From contig CAJJDL010000206.1 in the NCBI GenBank assembly GCA_905182935.1, forward strand, positions 1-8,671: a stretch of DNA of 8,671 bases, read 5' to 3'. The stretch's first letter is position 1, and every line of letters begins with the position of its first letter. The notes below the pieces were generated by a model. The model worked only from the letters and a program-made list of their open reading frames with translations, made no database searches and was not told the origin of the DNA. Origin of the DNA: an uncultured Nitrospinaceae bacterium (GTDB lineage Bacteria; Nitrospinota; Nitrospinia; Nitrospinales; VA-1). Position numbers and translations under genes: made by a program. Positions 1-7,195 of this stretch are shown here, one piece after another.

Positions 1-1028
1 TCGGCTGTGGTCGTATTGGAACACTCCTAGAGAAAGATACCCTACGAGGGAAACCATGTACTCACGCTGGGGGGTTTAGTGCACTATCAAATACTAAAAT
101 AGTCGCTGGTTGCGATATAGATCACTCACGATTAAAGAGTTTTTCCAGGGATTGGGGAGTAAATCGCCTCTATAAAGATTATCGTGAAATGTTGACCCTT
201 GAAAAACTAGACGTAGTCTGCATCGCAACATGGACTAACCTTCATGCTTCAATGGTAATGGATGCAGCTCGATCAGGAGTCAAAGCTATCTTCTGCGAAA
301 AACCTATCGCACTTAATCTTGACGATGCCCGTCAAATGGTTCGAATTTGTAAAAGTAAAAGTATTCCATTTATTATTAATCATGAGAGACGTTGGGACAG
401 CTATTACAAAAAAGCCCGCCAAATTATCAAAAGCGGAAAAATTGGCGAGATACGAACAATCATTGGGAATACATTGAGTGCAAGACCGGGTAAAAAATCG
501 ACTTGCGACTATGGAGGGGGAGCTCTATTTCACGACGGCACCCACTTGACAGACCTCCTTTTATTTTTTGCTGGCCCAGCAGAATGGGTTTCTGGTCACG
601 ACATAAGACCTTATGGAAAAAAATATATCGAAGAAACTGCCTATGGAATGATCGGTTTTAAAAGCGGTGCAATGGGATTCATAGAAGGTGGCGGTGCAAG
701 GAAATACTTCAACTTTGAATTAGATATTCAGGGTTCGGAAGGACGCCTATTAATTGGAAACCATGGCAGGGAACTTTATTTAACAAAAAAAAGTAAACGG
801 TTTTCAGGGTTTCAAGAGCTAGAACAAGTCAGCTTTCCAGAACCTAAGCAAATTACAAGTCCTTTTGAAAGTAGTGCAAGGGAAACCTTAAAATGTTTGC
901 GAACAAATACCGACTCTATATCTAACGGTAACGATGGACTAAAAGCACTTGAATTAATATTTGCTATTTATCGTTCAGCGCAACTAAAAGGAAAACAACT
1001 CAAACTAAAACCGAACGCTTTACATTGA
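1..1028 (+). CDS. Gfo/Idh/MocA family NAD(P)-dependent oxidoreductase, 5'-truncated by the window edge
   Basis: Soluble dinucleotide-dependent dehydrogenase of the Gfo/Idh/MocA family, which acts on sugars, inositols and related polyols. The reading frame is open from base 3 and gives 341 visible residues. It opens directly at the Rossmann motif GCGRIG (residues 1-6), so probably only a short N-terminal strand is missing. The first ATG inside the frame (base 189) lies well inside the NAD domain and is not the start. The family motif EKPIA is at residues 99-103 and carries the catalytic-type lysine. The C-terminal domain has GGGALFHDGTHLTD (171-184), whose HDGTH form (Asp178, His181) is typical of one subfamily. 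Usual family length is 330-400 residues, so the gene looks intact apart from the edge. Substrate cannot be assigned. No operon partner is visible; the next gene is about 300 bases away. Family assignment is firm. Confidence 0.93.
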   Translation, partial: GCGRIGTLLEKDTLRGKPCTHAGGFSALSNTKIVAGCDIDHSRLKSFSRDWGVNRLYKDYREMLTLEKLDVVCIATWTNLHASMVMDAARSGVKAIFCEKPIALNLDDARQMVRICKSKSIPFIINHERRWDSYYKKARQIIKSGKIGEIRTIIGNTLSARPGKKSTCDYGGGALFHDGTHLTDLLLFFAGPAEWVSGHDIRPYGKKYIEETAYGMIGFKSGAMGFIEGGGARKYFNFELDIQGSEGRLLIGNHGRELYLTKKSKRFSGFQELEQVSFPEPKQITSPFESSARETLKCLRTNTDSISNGNDGLKALELIFAIYRSAQLKGKQLKLKPNALH

Positions 1029-1068
1029 AAATGTTTGAATTTCTTCTTCTCTTTTTTTTATTTTTTTT
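1022..1068 (+). terminator. Possible weak terminator and T-rich tract after the oxidoreductase gene
   Basis: A small perfect hairpin, ACATT-GAA-AATGT (1022-1034), overlaps the stop codon. It is followed by a pyrimidine tract at 1041-1068 with a single A, mostly T runs. The stem is only 5 bp and AT-rich, so the hairpin alone is weak. The long T tract is the stronger part of the signal. A second inverted pair, TGTTTGAA (1032-1039) and TTCAAACA (1080-1087), flanks the tract and could form an alternative stem with a 40-base loop. Confidence 0.35.
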
Positions 1069-1325
1069 GGATTTCTAAGTTCAAACAAACAGGCAAAATA
1101 ATACTCAAACAACCCTTTATTTACTTCCTAGCTATTCAGCTAAACTACCTACTGATTTATATCATTAAAAAAAATTAAATTTTTTGTTTGGAAGAGAGTA
1201 ATTTTATATGGTATATGTTTTTATTCTTCTCGTTTTATAAGTATAAAGAACCAACTCTGCAAGCATGCACGATATCTCATTATAGGTTATTTAATAATTT
1301 TACAGAATGGTCTCAGTAATTTCTA
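1029..1325. other. AT-rich intergenic region upstream of the ABC operon, no gene seen
   Basis: There is no open frame of note on either strand and no tRNA-like structure. It contains the T tract described separately and a small hairpin TAGCT-ATTC-AGCTA at 1129-1142. Promoter-like sequence for the downstream operon must lie here, but no pair of boxes is convincing. The best -10-like hexamers are TATATG (1212-1217, 18 bases after TTGGAA at 1188-1193) and TATAAA (1242-1247, without a good -35). The operon's first gene has no clear Shine-Dalgarno sequence in the last 20 bases. Confidence 0.5.
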
Positions 1326-2261
1326 ATGATTGAAGTCGAAAGTCTCTCTAAGTCCTATGGTCCACGAGAGGCAATAAAAAATTTATCATTCCAGATTGAG
1401 AAAGGAGAAGTCGTAGGATTTCTTGGACCAAACGGTGCTGGTAAGTCAACGACAATGAACATTTTGTCTTGTATTATGCCGGCATCAAGCGGTACTGCAA
1501 AAATTTGCGGATTCGATATATTTGAACAATCCTTGGAAATCCGAAAACTCATAGGCTACCTTCCTGAAACACCTCCTCTTTACTCGGATATGGTGGTTAC
1601 TGATTTCCTGGCTTTTGCGTCGAGACTCCGAAATATTTCTTCTAGGGAAACACCGCTAGCCGTTGAGCGCGTTATTGAACAATGCTCTCTTAAGGAGGTT
1701 AAAAATCGGATAATAGGCCGATTGTCAAAGGGCTACCAGCAGCGAGTTGGCATCGCTCAAGCACTAGTTCATAATCCTGATATTCTTATCCTGGACGAAC
1801 CGACGATCGGATTAGACCCAATTCAAATTATTGAAATTCGAAAGCTAATCCAAGATTTGGCTTCCTCCCACACAATTATTTTAAGCTCGCATATTCTTCC
1901 TGAAATAACACAAATTTGCAAACGAGTAATAATAATAAGTGACGGTGAAATAGCAGCAGTCGACTCACTAGAGGCCTTAACCACAAGGCTCCGTAAAGGC
2001 GAAAGACTAATTCTGAAATTACGCCACAGCAACAATGAAACGATTGGAAAACTTCGTACCCTAAAGAAAATAAATACTGTCATTGAAGATCAGACTGGTC
2101 AGTTCACAATAGATTGCGATCCTCAGGCTAACATCCAAGATAACATAGCTCAAATTAGCATAGACAATAACTGGGGTATCATAGAACTCAAACCTGCTTC
2201 TGTAACGTTAGAAGAAATTTTTCTCAAGCTTACAGTCGAAGAAAACGAGGTCCAACAATGA
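1326..2261 (+). CDS. ABC transporter ATP-binding protein, GldA-like (ABC-2 type)
   Basis: Cytoplasmic ATPase that should power the permease encoded next to it. All nucleotide-binding motifs are present: Walker A GPNGAGKST (34-42), signature LSKGYQQR (133-140), Walker B ILILDEP (153-159, Asp157 and Glu158), D-loop GLDP (162-165) and H-loop His189. The Q-loop region reads GYLPETPPLY (77-86), with Glu where many ABC proteins have Gln; as I recall this GYLPE form is usual in the GldA-like branch. Residues from about 215 to 311 form a C-terminal accessory domain like that of other ABC-2 drug/export ATPases. The 311-residue length is normal. ATG 1326 is the earliest possible start because an in-frame stop lies at 1317-1319; the ribosome binding site is weak. 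The stop overlaps the permease start by 4 bases (ATGA), implying translational coupling. The exported substrate is unknown. Confidence 0.93.
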   Translation: MIEVESLSKSYGPREAIKNLSFQIEKGEVVGFLGPNGAGKSTTMNILSCIMPASSGTAKICGFDIFEQSLEIRKLIGYLPETPPLYSDMVVTDFLAFASRLRNISSRETPLAVERVIEQCSLKEVKNRIIGRLSKGYQQRVGIAQALVHNPDILILDEPTIGLDPIQIIEIRKLIQDLASSHTIILSSHILPEITQICKRVIIISDGEIAAVDSLEALTTRLRKGERLILKLRHSNNETIGKLRTLKKINTVIEDQTGQFTIDCDPQANIQDNIAQISIDNNWGIIELKPASVTLEEIFLKLTVEENEVQQ

Positions 2262-3025
2262 AAAATATATGGATCATAGCCAAAAAAGATCTTAGTTCAT
2301 TTTTTAGTTCACCCGTATTTTATTCTTTAACCTCGGTATTTCTGATTCTCAACGGATTTATTTTTTTCAATATTCTAAATTACTTTAGCCTTCAAAGCTT
2401 TCAAGTACAACAACGACCAGGATCAAGCTTTGGGCTGAACCTCAATGAGATGGTCATTGAGCCATCATTTCATAATATGGCGGTGATTCTTTTACTGATT
2501 ATTCCATTGGTCACCATGCGAAGTTTTGCAGAAGAAAAAAAGTCTAAAACTTTTGCTCTTCTTTTATCCTCTCCCATTCACTTGAAGGAAATCATTATCG
2601 GAAAGTTCCTGTCCTGCATGATTGTGATCGGATTAATGGTTCTTCTTTCTGCCTATTCGACTGGATATTTAATCGTCGTGGGAGACCCAGAAATTGGACC
2701 GATACTAACCGGGTACCTAGGAATATTTTTAATTACAGGCTGCTATGTATCGATGGGGTTATTTGCTTCTTCCCTTACTGACAATCAAATTATAGCCGCA
2801 GTAATAAGTTTTGGATTAGCTTTATTCATGTGGATTATTGGCTGGGGAGCCCAGGCGGGAGGCTCAGGACTAAGCCAACTGCTGGAATATCTTTCGTTAA
2901 TTACCCATTTGGAACATTTTTTAAAAGGGTTGATAAATTCTAGTGATCTTATTTATTACCTTTCATTCATCACTTTTGGATTATTCCTAACCCATAGAGT
3001 TCTCGAATCGTCCCGATGGAGATAG
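2258..3025 (+). CDS. ABC-2 type permease, GldF-like
   Basis: Integral inner-membrane subunit of the same ABC system, 255 residues. About six hydrophobic segments can be seen, near residues 21-40, 72-88, 119-140, 150-171, 178-197 and 229-247. Between the second and third lies the conserved cytoplasmic stretch RSFAEEKKSKTFALLLSSPI (88-107), the hallmark of GldF/NosY-type ABC-2 permeases (consensus close to R-x-F-A-E-E-...-G-T-x-E-x-L-L-x-x-P). Here Lys replaces the usual Gly before the Thr. The start codon sits in an ATGA overlap with the ATPase gene, preceded by GAGG at 2247-2250. The next gene begins 4 bases after the stop, so expression is clearly shared. It should dimerise or pair with the GldG-like protein to form the channel. 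Substrate not inferable. Confidence 0.9.
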   Translation: MKNIWIIAKKDLSSFFSSPVFYSLTSVFLILNGFIFFNILNYFSLQSFQVQQRPGSSFGLNLNEMVIEPSFHNMAVILLLIIPLVTMRSFAEEKKSKTFALLLSSPIHLKEIIIGKFLSCMIVIGLMVLLSAYSTGYLIVVGDPEIGPILTGYLGIFLITGCYVSMGLFASSLTDNQIIAAVISFGLALFMWIIGWGAQAGGSGLSQLLEYLSLITHLEHFLKGLINSSDLIYYLSFITFGLFLTHRVLESSRWR

Positions 3026-3029
3026 TATA

Positions 3030-4604
3030 ATGAAAACCTCATCTAAAGTTGCGGTTTGGCTAACATCACTTTCTGCAATTTGCGGACTTTTTATCTATGT
3101 GATTGCTCCAGATAAAAAGATACCGGCTCTTGTCTTACTTGGACTAACAATTTTCAATGCTCTCTTTCTGGTAATAACAGAGAGAAATAATATTTTTCGT
3201 GCATTGAAAATGCGATCTGCTATTCATGGAACCAACTCAATGATTCTTGTTGTCGCTGTTCTTGGCATTCTTGTCTTCATAAATCTAATCGGCTACCGCC
3301 ACAAGCAACAATATGACTTTACTGAATCAGGTTTTTATACTCTATCCCCGCAAACACAAAAAATCATCGGCTCTCTGCCCCGCGAAGTTAAAATGACTGC
3401 ATTTTTTCAAGCTGACTCCCCTGAAAAAATTTTATTCCAAAATAGAATGCAAAGCCTTCTAGAGTCATCCGAAAAAATAAACCTTTCATTTATCGATCCA
3501 GACAAAAATCCAACAATTACAAAACAATATGGTATCACCACTTACGGGACTATCGTTCTGGAAAGCGGGAATAAAGAGTCTAAGGTTAGAGAACCTAACG
3601 AATCAAACTTAATGAATGGGATTATTAAAGTAATAAAAGATGAACAAAAAACTATCCGTTTTCTAGAAGGCCATGGAGAAAAACGTATTGATGATTTTGA
3701 AAATCAGGGATTCTCAACAGTTAAGACAGCTTTGGAAAAGGATGGCTATAAAATCCAGAAATTGCTTCTACTCCAATCAGGGGAAATTCCTAAAAACACA
3801 GAGCTTCTTATCATTGCTGGTCCTGAAAAGCCTGTGCTTGCAAAAGAACAAAAGATTATAGAAGGCTACTTGAATAGAGGAGGTTCTGTTTTACTTCTTC
3901 TAGACCCTCAAACTAAATCTTTAATGCCACAATTTTTAAAACGATGGGGAATTGATACTCCAGATTCGTTTGTTATAGATCCGATGTCAAAGCTATTCGG
4001 GGGTGACTATGCTGCGCCAGTGGTTAATCAATATCCAACGCATAAAATCACTCGTGACTTTTCTCTTCCAACTATCTTTCCACTTTTACGAGCAGTCAAA
4101 TCTACAAAAATTGATGGCATAAATAGCACAGAATTTCTTTTAACTGGGGCAAATAGTTGGGGTGAAACTAACTTGAATGCGCTAAAAGAAGGAAAGTCTC
4201 AGTTCGATGATCAAATTGACATCAAAGGTCCTGTCTCTGTGGCAGTTATCGCGACTAGAGAAATTCCCATCAAAGAACTAGAGCAAAAGACTGATACAGA
4301 CATCAAAAAAGATTCGTCCACCACTAAAAAAACAAAAGAAGCTCACCTAACAGTAATAGGTGATTCCGATTTTGCAAGTAACAAGTATTTTAACTTTTCA
4401 GGTAATGGTGACTTATTTCTTAATGTTGCCTCCTTTCTGGTAGAAGAAGAAAATCTAATTTCCATTCGCCCTAAAGAACGTGAGAATAGACCCCTTTCAC
4501 TTTCAAGCGACCAGGGGATGTTTATTTTAATGCTAAGTGTTTTGGCCCCTGCCCTCACTGTTTTATTTGGCGTAAGAACCTGGTGGAGGCGACGCAGTTT
4601 ATGA
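3030..4604 (+). CDS. GldG-family ABC transporter auxiliary protein
   Basis: A 524-residue membrane-anchored protein of the GldG / ABC_transp_aux type, known to travel with GldA/GldF-like subunits. Three hydrophobic segments lie at the N-terminus (about 7-27, 31-50 and 70-89) and one at the C-terminus (about 497-517), ending in a basic tail, WWRRRSL. The large middle part (about 92-490) should be extracytoplasmic. Family landmarks are DFTESGFYTLSPQT (96-109), FLEGHGEK (211-218), GGSVLLLLDP (284-293) and VIGDSDFASN (442-451) near the end of the domain. A Lys/Asp/Thr-rich low-complexity segment at about 418-437 looks like a linker. The GGAG at 3018-3021, 8 bases before the ATG, is a good ribosome binding site. 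The stop overlaps the next gene's ATG (ATGA at 4601-4604). The molecular role of GldG proteins remains poorly defined. Confidence 0.9.
   Translation: MKTSSKVAVWLTSLSAICGLFIYVIAPDKKIPALVLLGLTIFNALFLVITERNNIFRALKMRSAIHGTNSMILVVAVLGILVFINLIGYRHKQQYDFTESGFYTLSPQTQKIIGSLPREVKMTAFFQADSPEKILFQNRMQSLLESSEKINLSFIDPDKNPTITKQYGITTYGTIVLESGNKESKVREPNESNLMNGIIKVIKDEQKTIRFLEGHGEKRIDDFENQGFSTVKTALEKDGYKIQKLLLLQSGEIPKNTELLIIAGPEKPVLAKEQKIIEGYLNRGGSVLLLLDPQTKSLMPQFLKRWGIDTPDSFVIDPMSKLFGGDYAAPVVNQYPTHKITRDFSLPTIFPLLRAVKSTKIDGINSTEFLLTGANSWGETNLNALKEGKSQFDDQIDIKGPVSVAVIATREIPIKELEQKTDTDIKKDSSTTKKTKEAHLTVIGDSDFASNKYFNFSGNGDLFLNVASFLVEEENLISIRPKERENRPLSLSSDQGMFILMLSVLAPALTVLFGVRTWWRRRSL
4585..4589 (+). promoter_or_regulatory. 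Ribosome binding site that sets the start of the DUF4340 gene
   Basis: GGAGG at 4585-4589 lies 11 bases before ATG 4601. The frame could also be opened at GTG 4583, but that codon would sit on the ribosome binding site itself and add six residues in front of the membrane anchor. ATG 4601 also forms the ATGA overlap seen at the first operon junction, so I take 4601 as the start. Confidence 0.7.
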
Positions 4605-6373
4605 AATTTAAAGGAACGGTTTTGCTTGTGGCAACATTTATCGGAATCGTTCTTTACTACTTTCTTATAGATATCCCCGCCGAAAAGCTCAAGACGGAAG
4701 AAAAAAATCGTTCAGAAAAAGTTCTGCCATTCGAGCTAGAATACGTAAAAGAAATATCTATTATTAATAAAGAAACTACTATCTCATTAAAACGCTCTGG
4801 CAAAGATGAGTGGGAGATGACGAAACCGTTACAAGCAAAAGGTGATTCTGCAGAAGTTACAACTTTTCTTTCATTTCTAAATAACCTCAATTTCGTGCGA
4901 GTGGTCGAAGCACTTCCTAAAGATTTAAGTATTTTTGGACTGGACGTGCCTTACCTCAAAGTTATTCTTTCCATGAAGAATGGTGTAACTATGGGTTTAA
5001 GAGTAGGCGACAACCATCCAATGGGTAACAAAGTCTATTTGGCTAGATTAAACGAGAAACAAGTCCTCACCGCAAGTATTTCCAAAAGCAGTTTAGATAG
5101 AAAACCTTATGACTTGCGTGATAAAACTATCCTTAGTTTCAAAACTCCTCAAATTAAAAAACTAAAACTTATCCGTAGCGGGAAAACCCTTGCTCTAGAA
5201 AAAAAAGGCGAATTATGGCAGTTATTAGGTGGAGAAATCACTGCAAAAGGAGACAAAAGGAAAATAGAAAAATTGCTCAAAACCATCCGAACTGCTCATA
5301 TTGAACAATTCATAGAGCAACACAAAGACCAGACTTCTCTTGAATTTAAGAACCCTCAAATCACTTTAATTCTAACCGAGTCAGAAGCAAACACTCCCCT
5401 CACTTTACTTGTTGGAGAAAAAAGTGAGCAAGGTTTCTATGCTAAAACTCTTGCTAAAAAAAACGCTTTCATTATCAACCAATCCTTGTTTGACACATTG
5501 AATAAAAGTCAACTCATCGACTTTATGGATACGTCACTAGTTGACTTTAATAACGACGATTTAAGCAAACTAACTCTGTATTCAGACAACGTTCTAGTAG
5601 ATTTAATCCATGATAAAAAAGATCCACAAAAGTGGACAATAGCAAAACCAACTAATATAAAGGCTAATACAGCCACTATTAATAGTCTGTTATTTGACTT
5701 AAAAGGCGCGCGTATCATAGATTTTTTAAAAACAAATTCAAAAAATTCCCAAGGAAGTGGATTAGAGATTCCTAGAAAAAAAATAACTATCACTTACAAA
5801 AATGGTAAAACCTGGTCTTTGGTCGTTGGAGACATAACTTCAAAAAAAAACCACTATTTTGCAAAGAGAATCGAAGAAGATGTAGTCTTTACTCTACAAA
5901 AAACTACTGTAGAAAAAATATTCCGGTCTCTACATGACTTAAAGGATAGAGCTCTTTTTGAGTTTAAAAATGACCTAGTTCAAGAAATACAAATTAGAAA
6001 TAATAAGAAAACTTTTATTTTAAATAAATCAAAAAATAAATGGACCCTCACCCTACCTAAATCGAGTAACTCTATTGAAAGTTTTATTGGGGAAGATATT
6101 CTTTGGACTCTAAGTTCTATCGAATTTGAATCTTCCCTGTTAATCGATCCAGGCAACGCAGTAACTGGCATGGCCGAACCTCAGTCTTCAATTAAACTAT
6201 TAGGTCAAAATGGTGCTCTACTTGCTCATGCAATGATAGGAAATTTTGTGCCCAAATCACCTGAACTTCAATATCTAAAGGTCGTTAATAACCCTAGTGC
6301 TGTATATACTATTAAAAAGCGGTTTCTAGATGATATTTTAAGCAATATCACAAGATCAAAAAACAACAATTAG
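4601..6373 (+). CDS. DUF4340 domain protein with four tandem repeat units, fourth member of the Gld-type ABC operon
   Basis: A 590-residue protein with one N-terminal membrane anchor (about 5-24, short basic start MKFK) and a long predicted periplasmic part. DUF4340 proteins commonly follow GldG-like genes, and the ATGA coupling here supports a shared complex. The periplasmic part is four copies of one unit of about 136 residues. Each unit starts with a Phe-containing strand, then has a conserved Trp (71, 206, 345, 481) and later a [V/I]-G-[D/E/N] turn (Gly136, Gly272, Gly410, Gly547). Units 1 and 3 end in related Leu-[R/K]-Asp-[K/R] stretches (172-175 and 447-450). The units have diverged strongly: unit 1 is closest to what I recall of the family pattern and unit 4 is the most eroded. 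Lys and Asn are very frequent. No enzymatic motif is visible; a scaffold or adhesive role in the periplasm is inference only. Confidence 0.85.
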   Translation: MKFKGTVLLVATFIGIVLYYFLIDIPAEKLKTEEKNRSEKVLPFELEYVKEISIINKETTISLKRSGKDEWEMTKPLQAKGDSAEVTTFLSFLNNLNFVRVVEALPKDLSIFGLDVPYLKVILSMKNGVTMGLRVGDNHPMGNKVYLARLNEKQVLTASISKSSLDRKPYDLRDKTILSFKTPQIKKLKLIRSGKTLALEKKGELWQLLGGEITAKGDKRKIEKLLKTIRTAHIEQFIEQHKDQTSLEFKNPQITLILTESEANTPLTLLVGEKSEQGFYAKTLAKKNAFIINQSLFDTLNKSQLIDFMDTSLVDFNNDDLSKLTLYSDNVLVDLIHDKKDPQKWTIAKPTNIKANTATINSLLFDLKGARIIDFLKTNSKNSQGSGLEIPRKKITITYKNGKTWSLVVGDITSKKNHYFAKRIEEDVVFTLQKTTVEKIFRSLHDLKDRALFEFKNDLVQEIQIRNNKKTFILNKSKNKWTLTLPKSSNSIESFIGEDILWTLSSIEFESSLLIDPGNAVTGMAEPQSSIKLLGQNGALLAHAMIGNFVPKSPELQYLKVVNNPSAVYTIKKRFLDDILSNITRSKNNN

Positions 6374-6588
6374 TCCCTCCTTGACCTTAATTCACCTTCC
6401 TTAAAATAAATATAACTTCCATATTGTTATTTTTTATAACCCACTTCCTACAGGATAACTTTAATTCAAGCTATACCATATATTGACCTCTTCTCTCTGA
6501 CACCTCTTAAAAATAAAAACATAAAACACAATAACTAACATAATAACAATCCCTTAAATAAATTAAACCTAAAAAAAGTATTTACTTC
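6374..6588. other. AT-rich intergenic region after the operon, no gene seen
   Basis: No open frame or RNA-like structure is supported. The only local symmetry is GTTAT-TTTTT-ATAAC (6426-6440), an AT-only-plus-end-G hairpin too weak to call a terminator. Where operon transcription ends is therefore not visible. The stretch is markedly AT-rich and leads into the promoter at 6589. Confidence 0.5.
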
Positions 6589-6617
6589 TTGACGAGTACT
6601 ACATATAGTGTTATTAC
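6589..6617 (+). promoter_or_regulatory. Sigma70-type promoter for the candidate non-coding RNA
   Basis: The -35 box is TTGACG (6589-6594, 5 of 6 consensus) and the -10 box TATTAC (6612-6617, 4 of 6), separated by exactly 17 bases. An overlapping TACAAT (6615-6620) is a better -10 but would give a 20-base spacer. Initiation would be near 6624. No protein-coding frame begins convincingly downstream until 7196, so the likely product is the structured RNA. Confidence 0.5.
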
Positions 6618-6623
6618 AATTAA

Positions 6624-7107
6624 GGCATACAAGATAAGGTATTTTATAAATTAAAAATATCGTATTCAAAAGCGTCATAAACAGACTCTAAACTAGAGCT
6701 TAATAAAGTGTACTTTCAAAGCGAGCTTATAAAAGAATTAGACTCAATACAAACTCACCCTGGGCGGGTTGCTAGGAAAGAAGCTTCTATGGAAGGTATG
6801 GTGCGTCCTGATTTTATGGGTAGGCACTGTAGTTTTATTCCCTTCTTAAATCCCCAAATGCATGAGCGCCGGCCGAGCCCTCTAAGATTTCATCGGCAGA
6901 TGGAGTTCTACCAATCGGCGTACCGTGGAAGCACTTTTGCCTGCTACTTATGGTCTATAATGGACTTCAGTAGCAGAGTAGCAACCCGCTATCTTTTTAT
7001 GCCTTTAAAAAGCCCGTCTCGTTCGACTCCTCTGAGAAACTTTAGAGATTCGTCAAGGGCAGGATAAAAAAAATTAGACACCTCTAGTAAGATAGGGGTT
7101 TATTCTA
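6624..7107 (+). ncRNA. Unidentified structured non-coding RNA (core 6764-7060)
   Basis: The bases from 6761 to 7060 are about 48% G+C by hand count (about 56% over 6861-6940) inside a very AT-rich gap, as is usual for structured RNA in AT-rich genomes. A perfect 11-bp long-range helix pairs 6764-6774 with 6979-6989. Nested inside it, a 10-bp helix pairs 6783-6792 with 6923-6932 and uses two G-U pairs. A perfect 8-bp hairpin pairs 6941-6948 with 6969-6976. Smaller nested pairings are 6801-6804/6824-6827, 6867-6871/6916-6920 and 6872-6876/6893-6897. On the 3' side lie hairpins 6993-6999/7006-7012 and 7013-7015/7057-7059 with inner pairs. The G-U pairs would be A-C mismatches on the other strand, which fixes the sense as +. 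It lacks the conserved boxes of RNase P RNA, tmRNA and SRP RNA. The closing stem, bubble with 3'-side hairpin, and apical stem recall 6S RNA, but sequence does not match and it is larger. Ends are inferred from the promoter and terminator. Confidence 0.6.
7080..7107 (+). terminator. Terminator-like hairpin after the candidate RNA
   Basis: ACCTCTA (7080-7086) pairs with TAGGGGT (7093-7099), a 7-bp stem with one U-G pair and a 6-base loop, followed by TTATTCT. The U-G pair favours the + strand. The U-tract is interrupted by A and C, so this is a moderate rather than strong intrinsic terminator. It lies before dut and after the structured block, which fits an independent RNA transcription unit. 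Confidence 0.5.
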
Positions 7108-7195
7108 AGCGGTTTTCTGGCTATTTATTTTCTTATCTAACCTTGTTTAATTTAATGCGCATATAAACAGCGAGTTAACTTTATTTAAAAATAAC

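Noticed and set aside
189..1028. Oxidoreductase starting at ATG 189
   Set aside because: The same frame is open to the window edge and encodes the GCGRIG Rossmann motif upstream, so this start would delete most of the NAD-binding fold.
1355..2083. Minus-strand open frames within the ATPase gene
   Set aside because: They lie opposite a gene with complete ABC motifs and show no domain of their own. The same holds for minus-strand frames in 4343-6171 and 7255-7476.
6426..6440. Terminator after the DUF4340 gene
   Set aside because: The 5-bp stem is nearly all A-T with a T loop and no T-run following it.
6760..7060. RNase P RNA, tmRNA or SRP RNA
   Set aside because: A local AGGAAAG and a CAACCCG resemble pieces of RNase P, but the conserved blocks around them are missing. 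There is no tRNA-like end with CCA or tag frame for tmRNA, and no SRP domain IV motif.
7012..7060. tRNA-like T-arm around GTTCGAC (7021-7027)
   Set aside because: The flanking five bases on each side do not pair as a T-stem, and no acceptor stem or CCA end is present.
6708..7067. 119-codon open frame starting at GTG
   Set aside because: It lacks a convincing ribosome binding site, is rich in Arg, Ser and Pro with no recognisable fold, and runs through the long-range helices of the candidate RNA. An open frame arising by chance in the G+C-richer block is the simpler reading.
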